Source: Craterostigma plantagineum (Eukaryota > Streptophyta > Magnoliopsida > Lamiales > Linderniaceae). Taken from it: DNA of 64,000 bases. The translations under genes and the position numbers were made by a program. Where the stretch lies: assembly GCA_027422505.1 (NCBI GenBank), contig JAPQWV010000017.1, forward strand, positions 12,773,501 to 12,837,500, in the 5' to 3' direction. Positions 10,700 to 22,389 of this stretch are shown here, in pieces; within the stretch, counting starts at the first letter, position 1, and each line of letters starts with the position of its first letter. The notes beneath the pieces are model-generated. The model was not told the DNA's origin and searched no databases. It worked only from the letters and a program-made list of their open reading frames with translations.

Positions 10700-11670
10700 T
10701 GTTAGGAATCGTGAATTTAAATAAATTAGATTAACAGTTGGTGATTGGACTTAACTTAATTAAGTAACCGGTTAGACACAGGTGAAACCGGATACAGGAA
10801 AGCAGTTCGCCAAACGCAACCAGCAACCGGATCAAGGATGCCATTAGAAGGTCAATAGAGACCGGAATGCAGATACCAGATATGCCTCAGTGGACTAATA
10901 TTCAAATATAATTTAAAGAGCGACAAGTTAAAGACTTCTGACGAGCAATTAATTCAAGGCTGATAGCAAGAGCCAAGTTGAAGTCAAACTAAGCCAAATA
11001 AGGAATTAAGCAAAGTGGACATGGCGACTGCTGCCAAGACCGGACCGATCCAATTTTGGGGAAGTCATTAAAGCTCTGTCCGGTACAAATAGCTATCTCA
11101 CAACGACCTTCTACAACAAGCACAACTATAAAAGGGAGAGAGAGGCAAGATGAAGAAACTACTTCACCTTCTTTGAAATAAAGAAACGAGAGAAATAGTT
11201 CAAGTACTTAAACGATTAAGCAAGAAGTGTTTAGGTGTTCTCCTCACTGCATCTGTTTCGGTTATGGAGTGAGTTGTTCTCAAGGCACTATAAAAAGCTC
11301 TTGAAAGTAGACGGACTGTAAAAAGCTGTCTTTGAGTATAGCCGCATGGGTTGTACTGTGTTAGTCTAGCTAAGAAGGTCGTGCAACATGGGTTGTAAAA
11401 CCGAGTCTTCTAGTGGTGCCTTCCTTGCGGTGAAGAAGGGGAGACGTAGGAGATGTTTGGCTCTGAACTTCCAGATTTAACTCTATGTCTTCAGCAAACA
11501 CACACGCACATATCACATTTCCATCCGGTTTTGGTTCAAAACCGAGCGGTTAGCTTCCGCATAAGTTTCATACACAAATATCAAGCACCGTTATCTAACC
11601 TTAATCGGTTAAGAACCGAAAAAGAAGCTATGTTTATTAACCCCTTCTAAACACGCAAACGATCCTAACA
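10700..11670 (+). repeat. 5' LTR of SIRE-1
   Basis: TGTTAGGAATC to GATCCTAACA. It matches 18384-19356 throughout, with scattered substitutions and small indels (for example TTTAGGAGTTTAGTTAGC is present only in the 3' copy). Confidence 0.95.
11127..11134 (+). promoter_or_regulatory. TATA box in the SIRE-1 5' LTR
   Basis: TATAAAAG, preserved at 18800-18807 in the 3' LTR. Transcription would start a few tens of bases downstream. Confidence 0.6.
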
Positions 11671-11672
11671 AG

Positions 11673-11684
11673 TGGTATCATAGC
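11673..11684 (+). other. SIRE-1 primer-binding site
   Basis: TGGTATCATAGC two bases after the LTR; it matches the usual initiator-Met PBS TGGTATCAGAGC at 11 of 12 positions. Confidence 0.9.
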
Positions 11685-11715
11685 GGGTTGCTTGATATTT
11701 CTCATTTTACTAACC

Positions 11716-12660
11716 ATGACTTCATCAAACAAGCAATGTTTAGCAAGGAAAACTTCCTTGAATGAAAGATTAGAATAATGACTCATCTCTGTGCGCAAGA
11801 CGGCGAGATGATAGACGTAATTAACACAGGACCATTCGTGTTTACAAAGGTAAACGCACGGCATGCGGCACACCCTGAAGAAGAAGTTCCAAAGGAAAAA
11901 CACGAGCTAACAACAATAGAAAGAAGAAAGGCGAATCTTGAAAACGTAGCCAATGACACCCTGTACAAAATATTGGACATGAGAACATTTAGACAGGTCA
12001 TGACATGTAAGACCGCAAAGGAAGTGTGGGCCAAGCTCTGCCAAATCTGAGAAGGCAATGACCAAACAAAGGAAAATAAACTCTTCGTTGCCATCCAAAA
12101 ATACGACACCCATCAGAATGAAGCCAGGAGAAACCATGGCTGACTTCGAGGAGCGGTTCTGCTCTATCATCAACGATCTCTCAGTACTTGGGAGACAAAT
12201 GGAAAACAGGGACATGGCAATTAAGGCCATGAAAGCAGTCCCATGAGAATGGGATGCAAAAACAATGGCCATGCGAGAATCCAAGGACTTAAGCAAACTA
12301 ATGCTGCATGATCTTTTTGCAGATTTAAAAGCTTAAGAATTCGAGCTCCAGACAAGACTGGAGGAGGTGATACCGATTCAACTAGTAAAGGCACTTGCAG
12401 TAACGGAACCCTCCACAAAGACTACTGGCGAAATGAGTGAAAAAGCTATGGCTTTCTTCATCAGGAAGTTCGGAAAGTTCACGAAGGGAATTCCAAACAA
12501 AACACCACGAGGTAAGCACGGTGTGAAAATGATGATCCTAACACATGTTTCAATTGTTGCAAGACCGGACACTACACTACTGATTGTCCCAAAAAGAAGG
12601 AAAGGTCCAATGAGGCAAATAAATTCAAAAGTAAGAGAAAGTCATAAGTACTCATAGCGG
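11716..12660 (+). pseudogene. SIRE-1 gag
   Basis: Starts at ATG 11716 (MTSSNKQCL). After stops and a frame change, the capsid-type region reads MTHLCAQDGEMIDVINTG, then KILDMRTFRQVMTCKTAKEVW, then MKPGETMADFEERFCSIIND, which is the DUF4219/UBN2 pattern of plant copia Gag. A CCHC zinc knuckle (CFNCCKTGHYTTDC) lies at about 12547-12588 in another frame. At least four frame breaks are needed to link the pieces. Gag would form the virus-like particle and bind the RNA. Confidence 0.85.
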
Positions 12661-12758
12661 GAAAAAGTACCCGCAGATGGGATGATACCGACTCGGAAGA
12701 ATGAAGATCAGAATAAGAGCTGAGCGGATATGAAAGTGAGAAAGAACTCGCTTGCCTA

Positions 12759-13070
12759 ATGGCAGATCAACCAAACCAAGAAGCTGAGTTCAGTTACGAA
12801 GAGGTACTAGATGCTCTTCAGAACATGGCCGATGAATACTGGAAGCTTAACGAAAGGCTGAAGGTAGCAGAAAAATGTAAGGCACCGGTACAGGAAGATA
12901 TCGGATCCCTAGTTGAAAGAATCACTCAACTAGAGGAAGAAAACAACATGTTAAGGGAGATCGCCGAGCTGAAGGACTCGGAGAATCCGAAGATGTCAAC
13001 GATAGTCCAGTCTTGGACAAGATTATCTAAGACTCAACTGCCTTCAAGGAATAATGAAGGACAGCAATGA
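12759..13070 (+). pseudogene. SIRE-1 Gag C-terminal coiled-coil segment
   Basis: A 103-codon open segment rich in Glu, Lys and Leu, with heptad-like spacing (LVERITQLEEENNMLREIAEL). It lies between the zinc knuckle and protease, where SIRE elements have an extended Gag tail. The segment is too short for an independent protein and probably belonged to the Gag-Pol frame. Confidence 0.6.
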
Positions 13071-13587
13071 TCCGACATGTCTTGGTTACAGAGAACAAGC
13101 AAATACTAAGGAGGCACCGACATCTTATCAACCGCCTGCCTCAGAGGTAATAAATTTTGTTCGTCCTTCTGACTATAACCCTTGTTCAGTCCTCTGAAAA
13201 TAGCTCTAGGGATATGTAAATAATATTAGAACTCCCAACCCCACACGGAAAGATATCACCGCGGTCGGTAAGGGGGAACACTACTAAAACATATAACAAT
13301 AACGTCCCGCGAAGAAGGGAAAAACCACAACAACAAAGAGGAAATTCCTATCATACTAATCCGGAGCCCCAAAGATACAGAAACCCTAGATACCGGTCCC
13401 CAAATAAAAATAATAATAATAATAACTATAAATATCTAATCGACCCGGTTACTGGTAGACATGTTAGGGGTAATCCAATTTTGGATCCCTAAGAATCTAA
13501 TTTCCAACTGGACCCAAATTTATATGGGTACCAAAGATTCTACCTGTTCTTACAGGAATACTTGCAGGAGCTCAACCGGTCCAGCTG

Positions 13588-15060
13588 ATTTCTAGACAGC
13601 GGTTGCTGTCGCCACATGACCGGAGAAAGAAGACTTCTCACGGACATCAAACCATGTGCCAAATTGACCATCACCTTAAACGGAAAAGGTGAGACTATAG
13701 GTAAGGGTAAGATTACCTATGGTAACCTAACCCTTAGAAACGTATACTTAGTTAGAAACCTAGATTATAACCTAATAAGTGTTAGTTAACTGAGTGATAC
13801 TGGGTATGAAGTCAGTTTCAAACATGATAAATGCCTTGTTAAAAACAAGGGTGGGGAAACTGTACTGACCGGGCGAAGAATCGATGGCACCTACACAATA
13901 AACTTTAATGAGCAAACTGCCGGCCGAAAAAATCATTTGTCTCGTACACTGCAGGGCCGAACGAAATTTGCAGCCCGGACCATACTCCAACATGTTTGGT
14001 CGCCGTTGAGTCCAGGGGTTGGCTGTGGCACAAAAGATTAAATCATCTAAAATTCAAATCCATTTCAACCTTAAGTAGAAATAACCTAGTTAAAGGTCTA
14101 CCGAAACTAACATATGTTAAAGATAAAGTTTGTTCAGCATGCCAACTAGGTAAACAGATTAGATAAACCTTTAAGAGTAAAGGAAACATATTGTTAGACC
14201 AGTGTCTAGGTCTATTATATATGGATTTGTTTGGTCCAATTTCGATAACCAGCTTAGGGGAAACTAGGTATACACTAGTAATAGTTGATGACTACTCTAA
14301 GTTTACTTGGGTAATATTTCTAAAGACTAAAGATCAAACCCTGAATGAATTAATAAAGTTCTTTAACAGAGTAGAAAATGAAAAGAATCATAGGATAAAA
14401 ACAATTAGGAGTGACCGAGGAACTGAATTCCTCAATTTCAGTCTAACATCCTATCTATGGCATACGCCATGAGTTATCTGCTGCAGGACACCTCAGCAAA
14501 ATGGAGTTGCTTAAAGAAGAAATCCGATGCTCAAGGAAGCAGCTAGGACTATGCTGGCAGATGCTGATATCTTTCAGAAATTCGGTGCTGAAGCTACCAA
14601 TACCGCCTGCTACACATAGAACCGGTCAATGATATGCAAAAGTCAGGGAAAAACACCATACGAGATATGGACTGGCAACATCGCCAGCATTGGTTATTTC
14701 AAAACCTTTGGAAGCAGATGCTACATCCACGACAACGGGAAGAACCATCTGGCTACCTTCGATAAAAGAGCTGACAATAGCTTGTTCTTAGGATATTCAG
14801 CAGTCAGCAGGGCATACCGGGTGTTCAACTGCAAGAACCTGAGCATAGAAGAATCTCCGCATGTGGTGTTCGAAGAATCTCAGCATGAGAACAATACCCC
14901 ACGGAACATTAACCGACTAAGCAACCAACTAGAAATACAGAATCTGGATTATTCCAGTGAAGAAGATGAACCGGAATGTGAACAAAAGGAGTCAAATCAA
15001 CAAGAAGCTGGAGAGACCGCAGTTCGTAATGAGCAAATACCAGAAGAAGCCTCGGTTTAG
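13588..15060 (+). pseudogene. SIRE-1 protease and integrase
   Basis: The protease begins FLDSGCCRHMTG; the preceding Trp codon is TGA. LRNVYLVRNLDYNLISVS follows. The integrase zinc finger (LWHKRLNHL, CSACQLGKQ) starts near 14029, the core (YMDLFGPISI, IRSDRGTEF, TPQQNGVA) near 14215-14515, and the C-terminal YFKTFGSRCYIHD and LFLGYS blocks near 14696-14796. The residue expected as catalytic Glu after QQNGV is a stop (TTGCTTAAAG region). Multiple TAA/TGA codons make it inactive. Confidence 0.87.
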
Positions 15061-15228
15061 CATGATTAGCTGTTGATTGAAGAAGAAACACAAACTGGAC
15101 AAGCGCCCGAAGAATCAGCAGAACCAGTCAACCCTCAGGAAGAAGATCAATCTGAGGAGGAGTCCATCTGATGGAACCGGACGAAACTTCACCCAAAAAG
15201 GCTGATCATCGGTGATCCAGCTGCACCT

Positions 15229-16690
15229 ATGAAAACCAGGCACCAGTCCAACCCTAACATGTTCATCCATGCCTTCATTTCTCAAATACAGCCGTCTAAG
15301 GTTGAAGAGGCACTTAAGGAAAGTGATTGGATCGCAGCTATGCAGGAAGAGCTGAACCAGTTCAAAAGAAGCGATGTATGGATGCTAGTGCCGAGGCCTA
15401 CTCAGACGGTGATTGGAACCAAATGGGTGTTTAAGAACAAATTAAATGAAGATGGACTGGTAGTAAGGAACAAGGCGAGGCTGGTTGCACAGGGATACCG
15501 GCAGGAGGAAGGGATAGACTATGATCAAACTGTAGCGTCGGTAGCAAGACTGGAGGCAACCAGAATCTTTCTAGCCTATGATGTGTTTAAAGACTTCAAG
15601 GTGTACCAGATGGACGTCAAAAGTGCATTCCTAAACGGGAGATCTCAGAAGAAGTCTACGTAGCTCAACCTCCGGTTTCATCAGCCACGAGTTCCCAGAT
15701 CACGTGTATCGATTGAAAAGCTCTATATGAGCTCAAGCAGGCGCCACGAGCTTGGTACGAGACCTTATCAAAATTCCTAACAGACAATGAGTTCTCAATT
15801 GGCGGCATGGACAAGACATTATTCCAATATACTAAGGGGGAAGATTTACTCATCGTACAAATCTATGTCGATGATATCATATTCGGTTCAACTAATCCTA
15901 AGTTGTGCAAAAGGTCCAAGCTGATGCAAGACCAGTTCGAGATGAGCATGATGGGTGAACTGACGTTCTTTCTAGGCCTTCAAGTGAAGCAACTAGAAAC
16001 CGGAACCTTCATCAACCAGGCAAAATGCACCAAAGAGCTACTGAAGAGGTTCGGAACTGCTCTGAAGCATCCACCCCAATGAGTGCATCAATTAAGCTGG
16101 AGAAGGACGAAGGAGGAATAGCAGTAGATGTGACCAAATACCGAGGACTTATAGGCTCGCTACTTTATCTAACAGCCAGCAGATCGGACATCATGTACAA
16201 TGTCGGTCTCTGCCCCAAAGAGAGCCACTACACTGCAGCCAAAAGGATACTGAAGTACCTAAAGGGAACAGTCAACGTCGGACTATGTATCCTAAAGACT
16301 CCAGTCTATCCTTACATGGTTTTACAGATGCAGATTATGCAGGTTGCAAGATAGACTGGAGAAGCACAACGGGAACATGCCAATTCCTTGGTGACCGGCT
16401 CATCTCTTGGTTTAGCAAAAAGCAAACCTCCATTGCAACATCGACAACCGAAGCAGAATACCTTGCGGCTAGAAGTTGCTGTTCACAGATTCTATGGATC
16501 CAACATCAACTGGCAGATTATCGTAAATGAATCAGATACGCCAATATTCTGCTACAAAACAAGTGCAATCGCCATCACGCAGAATCCGATGTTCCATTCC
16601 AGGACAAAGCACATAGAGATCAGAAATTACTTCATCAGAGATCACGTGATTAGGAAGGAGATCAGATCGGAACATATCTCAACAAAATGA
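15229..16690 (+). pseudogene. SIRE-1 reverse transcriptase and RNase H
   Basis: RT blocks in order: [67 protein letters not shown] and the active-site block [12 protein letters not shown] (near 15867). RNase H follows: [33 protein letters not shown]. The parts lie in at least four frames, with breaks near 15655, 15800, 16080, 16270 and 16520. This is the typical copia order, with RT before RNase H. Confidence 0.9.
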
Positions 16691-17481
16691 CAAGTGGCAG
16701 AATCACGAAATCGCTCCCCGAAGCTAAGTTCACCTTCTTTGGAAATGCTTTAGAACTATTAGATTTATCTTAAAAGTCCTAGCATGAAGTCGTTGGAACA
16801 ACGTTATATCAAATTAATTTATATGACGAAGTTACCTACACATTACAAAAATATTGCATTTTGATGATTTCAGTGCACACCTTTTCAAAAATCGGTCATT
16901 ATTTTATAAATATCGGCCTATACACTCATCCTAGTTGGTTTCAGCTAAACCGACATCAATCAATATACACTGACAAACCTAAACATATATTCACTTATAT
17001 TGTTTCAAGTAGAAGCTTTCAACGACAGATACCAGATTCCTTCTGAAACCGGAACTTGTATCTTTAACCAGTGGATTTATATATAACCCTTTTTGGCCGG
17101 TTACAGACCGAATTCTTCCTCAACTATTGCACTTCATCAATGCATATATTTCATAGTGTGTCTTGAATAAAGATTGGCTTCGGGTCTGCAAGGTTATCTG
17201 AATGCATGAACTGTCTTGTCATCAAAGAATCAGTGACACTTGACATAAAGTGCCGAAGCACTGACTGAAGAGATAAGGAGAGTCTGGGTTATTGAGAACC
17301 CGTGACAAGTAGCAACAAAATCTCCATAGTATTTAAGGACCTCGCCCTTGCTTAGGGCTCATCAACTCAAAATTATCTAAGTCTCCAAAAATTCCAAAAC
17401 CCTTAGTCAGAAATAGCTTCACAACCAGAAAAATCTTCACAGTCGCTAACCAAAAACCCGGTCAGTCAAAAGCCTGCATCA
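16691..17481 (+). other. SIRE-1 pol-to-3' ORF interval
   Basis: AT-rich, with no readable domain. It lies inside the element, between RNase H and the 3' region where SIRE elements place an extra ORF. Confidence 0.4.
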
Positions 17482-18008
17482 ATGATTCGACATAAGGAGG
17501 AAACCGAACCAGGAGGGTATGCCAAGACCTTTGGGCTGTCAGATGAGGATGTGAAGAAGTTCTTCCAGATCAGCAATGACTTAACAGAAAAGCCGAAGGC
17601 AAGAACGGCTATCTCCGGGATGATGCTCGTGGACAAGGCCGAGGTGAAAGTGACAAACCCGGTCTCCAGTCTCCCGCACGGAGTTCTTGCCAAAAAGAAG
17701 ATGCCGTGCCCCCTGAAGGACCCCTGCCAAAACGGAGCAAGTCGACGTCGCACTCGCTCATTGCTTTGTCGAGGCTGAGCGATCTTCTGTTAGTGATCAC
17801 CGACGTAGGAGTGTCTGAGCTACCACGGCGGTGCAAGGCCATAGGACTCTTCAGTCCTTTAAGAGTTTCGGCATGCTATGCAGAAACAGGGCATTCTGGT
17901 GGAGTGTCTGAACTCCCAAAAACCGCACCGATAGTAGAAAAGTGGTTGCCCAGAAATTCACTGCCAGGCCAGGTAGTATTTTTCCGCTCCGATAACTCCC
18001 TCCTCTGA
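17482..18008 (+). pseudogene. SIRE-1 3' ORF remnant
   Basis: ATG at 17482 begins a 98-codon frame (MIRHKEETEPGG, LSDEDVKKFFQISNDL), overlapped by a second frame to 18008. The position between pol and the polypurine tract corresponds to the SIRE env-like or extra ORF. I see no clear similarity to the 3' ORFs at 1-627 or 52325-55870. No signal peptide or transmembrane segment is evident. Confidence 0.4.
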
Positions 18009-18370
18009 CAATCTCAGTAAAGCTTCAGATGCGAGCGGTATTGAGCACACGTCTTCTACCGAAGCTCATCCACCGACATGGAGCCACTGTCCAGAAGGAA
18101 TCGGGACTACGTTCCCAAAACTGGACAAGTGTCAAAAAGGGGGAAGGACAGCACTACAAATGATTGCAAAAAGCAGTGCTGAACGAAGCAGAAGGCCAAG
18201 GCCGGGTGTACTAGACAGACCAGAGAAGGCCAACAACCAGAAGATCGAAGAACTGGTCAAGTCTAAGTACTTGATATGCTAAAACAGTTGTAATAGACTG
18301 GTACCTTATGTATCAAAACTCTTTTGATGTAATAAATATCTTTCTGCATCATTATGTTTTGCCAATCACC

Positions 18371-18383
18371 AAAAGGGGAAAAT
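18371..18383 (+). other. SIRE-1 polypurine tract
   Basis: AAAAGGGGAAAAT directly precedes the 3' LTR. Confidence 0.88.
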
Positions 18384-19356
18384 CGTTCGGAATCGCGAAT
18401 TTAAAAAATTCAGATTAGCAGTTTTGGTGATTGGACTTAACTTAACTAACCGATTAGACACAGGTGAAACCGGATACAGGAAAGCAGTTCACCAAATGCA
18501 ACCAGCAAATGGATCAAGGATGCCATCAGAAGGTCCAGAATGCAGATATCGGATATGCCATGGTGGAGTAAGATTCAAATTTATTTGAAGAGCGACAAGC
18601 TAAAGACTTCTGACGAGCAATTAATTCAAGGCTGACAGCAAGAGCCATGTTGAAGTCAAACTAAGCCAAATAAGGAATAAAGCGAAGTGCATAGGGCGAC
18701 TGCTGCCAAGACCGGACAGATGCAACTTTGGGAAAGTCATTAAAAGCTCTGTCCGGTACAAAGAGCTATCTCACAACGGCTTTCTACAACAAACCCAACT
18801 ATAAAAGGGAGAGAGGCAAGATGAAGAAACTACTTCACCATATTTGAAATCAAGAAACGAGAGAAATAGTTCAAGTTCTTAAACAATTAAGCAAGAAGTG
18901 TTTAGATGTTGTCCTCACTGCATTTAGACCGTTTCGGTTATGGAATGAGTTGTTCTCAAGGGACTGTAAAAAGCTCTTGAAAGTAGACGGACTGTAAAAA
19001 GCTGTCTAAGTGGTGTTTAGGAGTTTAGTTAGCTGAGTATATCCACATGGGTTGTACTGTGTTAGTCTAGCTAAGAGGGTCGTGCAACAGGGGTTCTAAA
19101 TCCTGCCTTTCTTGCGGGGAAGAAGGGGAGACGTAGGAGATTTTTGGCTCCGAACTTCGAGAAACAACTCTGTGTCTTCAGCAAACACACACACAAATCA
19201 CATCTCCATCCGGTTTCGGTTCAAAACCGACCGGCTAGCTTCCGCATAAGTTTCATACACAAATATCAAGCACCGGTATCTAACTTTAACCGATTAAGAA
19301 CCGGAAAAGAAGCTAGTGTTTATTCACCCACTCTAAACGCGCAACCGATCCTAACA
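18384..19356 (+). repeat. 3' LTR of SIRE-1
   Basis: 973 bp ending CCTAACA, followed by the TTTAG target duplicate. The first base is C where the 5' LTR has T, one of several differences that accumulated after insertion. Confidence 0.95.
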
Positions 19357-19361
19357 TTTAG

Positions 19362-19789
19362 GTACACAATGCATATACAATATAGTAATCTAGCGTAGGT
19401 GCACAATACTGAAAGAAAAAGGGATAAAAGAGTGGGACAAAGAATCCCACTCCAAGAAAAAGATACTTGTAAATCATTGTTTCGTTAAGCCGTGGATACT
19501 TAGGGAGTGTTTGTTTTTAGGTGATCTTCCAAAACTTGACAGTGATCTTTCGTTCACCTCATCATCATTAATACCGTGATGACGAGGTACCTGGGTGATG
19601 AAAACGGGATGATATTTTGGATCACCCCAAAAAAGCTAGGTGATCATACATTACGGTGATGTGGTGATCTTTTTAATATTAATCTGGAAAACATTACCCC
19701 TACCTTTTAACATTTCTCCCTTGTATACCCTTATTCATATTTTTTAAATTATATAACTAGACCTTATACTCAGTAGATCAAATCTTTCC
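19362..19789. other. Spacer with a possible MITE fragment
   Basis: Non-coding. GGGAGTGTTTGTTTTTAGG at about 19502 resembles a MITE terminal sequence and is followed by several GGTGATC motifs, but no matching inverted end was found. Confidence 0.3.
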
Positions 19790-20443
19790 TTGTGCGAATT
19801 GGCTATAATATTTGAGGAAAAATATCAGTTGATTGAGCTTACTATTGATAACATGCTGAGTGGAACTATATATGGAATGTGCTGGAAAACGGATGAGATT
19901 ATCTTGGAAGGAAAGTAAGACTTTGGTATTTATGGTAAGAATTCATGCATGACTGTTGAGCTTAATTGGTTTATTCTTGGCATGATTCCTTGAGTTAGTG
20001 CACGTGATTATTGAGCTTTCTCTTGTGAAGTGTAGAAGCTATTCGTGGGTCTATATAGAAGATAAACACTTCACGTTGAAGGGTACGAAACCAACACACA
20101 AGCAAACGAATCCCTTAGATTGATTGAGAGTTAATTTGCAAAAAATTCGTAGTGTGTGTTGAGCTTACATTTGCGAATCTGTACCGGTGAACGATCTTTA
20201 GCAACACCCTACCCTAAAACCCTTGTCTTCGGAATTGATTTGTCTTCGGACGTGTTGAGCGCACAAAGGAGCACGAGTCGAGTCTTTTGCACGTGGAGGG
20301 ACGAATTTGGTGGATTCGGTGGCCCTTCGGTAGCAAGCTGTGCCCTTTCGGGGAATTGGTTTCCTGGGTAAACGACGTGGAACAAAACTTGGCGTGCGAC
20401 AGCCTAGAACGAGGTCTAGTTTCCATAGTGCTTTGGTTGTGTA
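19790..20443 (+). repeat. Repeat X, right copy, first part
   Basis: Matches 9420-10290 in order. It is cut at 20443 by the insertion of Copia-M and resumes at 48408, as shown by the GTGTA duplication at 20439-20443 and 48403-48407. Confidence 0.65.
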
Positions 20444-22319
20444 TGTTGGGGTACCCAATGTCTCACGGAGACGCCACGTCCCCGGGTACGGTACGAAACA
20501 AAAATTTTCCGGGTTCTCCGATTGCCCTTGTTGCTCGGATCAGAATAGTATCACATAGACATGTAATAGGGCGGGTCAAACCCGTAGAGAATTACCAGTT
20601 GAAGCGAGTGACATCTCCTCGTCCTTTTCTTCAAGACTTCGTCGATGTTGATGGAGGGCACTAGATCGTCACGCCGACCTTGCAGTGTACCACGTCGTCA
20701 GTTCTCTAAAGATGGCTAGAGAGAACCGAGCCGTCGCGTGGGAGAAAAGTGTGTGCATTCGGTGTGTGATTTGTGCCTTTAGTTGATTTCGAAAATCACT
20801 TGCTTTCACTTCATATGGAGCACCGAAATTCTTAGCCTATTTAAAGGCTTGGATTTCGATATCTTAGTCCTTAAAGTGTGAGAGATTTTTGTGAAATCTT
20901 ACTCTATTTTGAATTCCAAATCCAAACTTGCTATTATTAGAAAAGTAACTTAAATACCAAGTCAAACTAAATATCTTTAAATATGGTATGAAATTCGACA
21001 CTTAATCCTAGATTAATTTCGAAATAAATAATATTCTAAATATTTTTTTTCATATTTATTTATATCAAATATGCAAACTCCGAAAATACCCTCAAAGGCA
21101 TATTTCGAAATTAGCTTAAGGTGAAATCCAATTTTATCCTCAAGCCCATTAAGCACTTGGCCGAGCCCAAGTCTTAAAGTTAGTTTCATAAGAAGTCCAA
21201 CTTCGATCCAATAAATGGCCCGAGGCCCATTAAGGCGTGGCCCAACGGCCCAAGGCCCGTTAAGGCTCAAAATACTTTCTCTCCTTATCAATACACGTTG
21301 ATGATCCTTTTTAAGCCCGACTCTTTAGGTTCGACTCAATCGGCAGGGAGGAATCCAAGAGTCCGGTAGTTACCTAGCCAATCCCGCAAATCCGGACCGT
21401 AACCCGATTCGAGTGCAAATTTCGACTCAGTCTTTATTCCGGAACCTCATTATAGATAACAGTTCTACGTATAAACCCTTCAGTTGTGTACCAATCAAGT
21501 GAGAGCCATGGTCTATGCCAAACTCACTAAACTCGATTCTATGATAAAACGGAGACGAGGCAACCAAACTACCCTCCATGTCTCACACGAGTTAGTTCAA
21601 TACCTTGGCCAAGTATTTCGTAATTTCCCATCGCCGTCCTCATAGGACACTTATCTCTATTACTTGCGAGACCATGAATCCGTACTCGACGGTCTAAGCC
21701 CGGCAATCACAAATCGTCATCAAGACCGCACCTGGCCTGCTGACCCATGTAGTAGCAAATCGGGTCGAGGGGAACCAGTGACAGTCGAGACTTCGAAGTC
21801 AACTTGTCAAAGCCCATTTCGGTCTCACGTAGACTACTATTGTGTTGTCGTCGGTCATTGACACTCCTTGAGTAATAAGCCATGTTCGACCGTGCGACCC
21901 GTGAGTCAGTGTCCATGAAACGAGTCAATCCCTTGATTGGATTCGTATCAGAAGTCATGACCTCCGCTTTCAAGCGGGATATCGGCACACGATAGATCAT
22001 CGACAAATAAGCCATGATCGGTAATCCAGCACCCAACTGGAGCCTCAAGCTTACGAACTTTTAATGTTCGAGGTTAAGAGTCCACTGGTGCCTTCCTCTC
22101 TCGTTCCCATCGAGAACAATGACTCAACTCGACACATTTGGATTTGTTCGTTTATTGCTTTATCGGATGCTAAGTAAAGAACTCTTATATTCAATAAACG
22201 AACAATGCCTTTCATTAAACACAGGAAAATATCTTATTACACAAAAGGTCGAACGATAAAAAATCTAATGCCCTATACGATCTTATCCTCGTATGGCATT
22301 CGAGGGCATATTACTAACA
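20444..22319 (-). repeat. 3' LTR of Copia-M
   Basis: 1,876 bp, minus strand TGTTAGTAATATGCCC to GGTACCCCAACA. Its 20757-21134 and 22053-22319 parts match the 5' LTR at 47759-48402. Confidence 0.88.
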
Positions 22320-22320
22320 A

Positions 22321-22336
22321 TCTCCACTTGCACTCA
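22321..22336 (-). other. Copia-M polypurine tract
   Basis: The minus strand reads GAGTGCAAGTGGAGAT immediately before the LTR, a variant of the common copia phrase GCAAGTGGGAGATTGTT. Confidence 0.88.
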
Positions 22337-22389
22337 ATGCCATGCGTTGCAGTATCTAATACACATCTTTTTGAGATGTCTAGCCAGCA

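Larger units (their letters stand above)
10700..19356 (+). mobile_element. SIRE-1: full-length Ty1/copia (SIRE-lineage) retrotransposon
   Basis: Two LTRs of 971 and 973 bp flank PBS, gag, protease, integrase, RT, RNase H, a 3' region and a polypurine tract in the canonical copia order. The target duplication TTTAG is present at 10695-10699 and 19357-19361, so the 8,657-bp unit is a complete insertion. Long LTRs, a coiled-coil segment after gag, the DSGCCRHMTG protease motif and about 1.7 kb between RNase H and the 3' LTR fit SIRE. All coding parts carry stops and frameshifts, so it is non-autonomous now. Confidence 0.93.

Noticed and set aside
19502..19680. Complete MITE starting GGGAGTGTTTG
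   Set aside because: I could not find the matching inverted terminal sequence or a target duplication, so only a fragment is possible.
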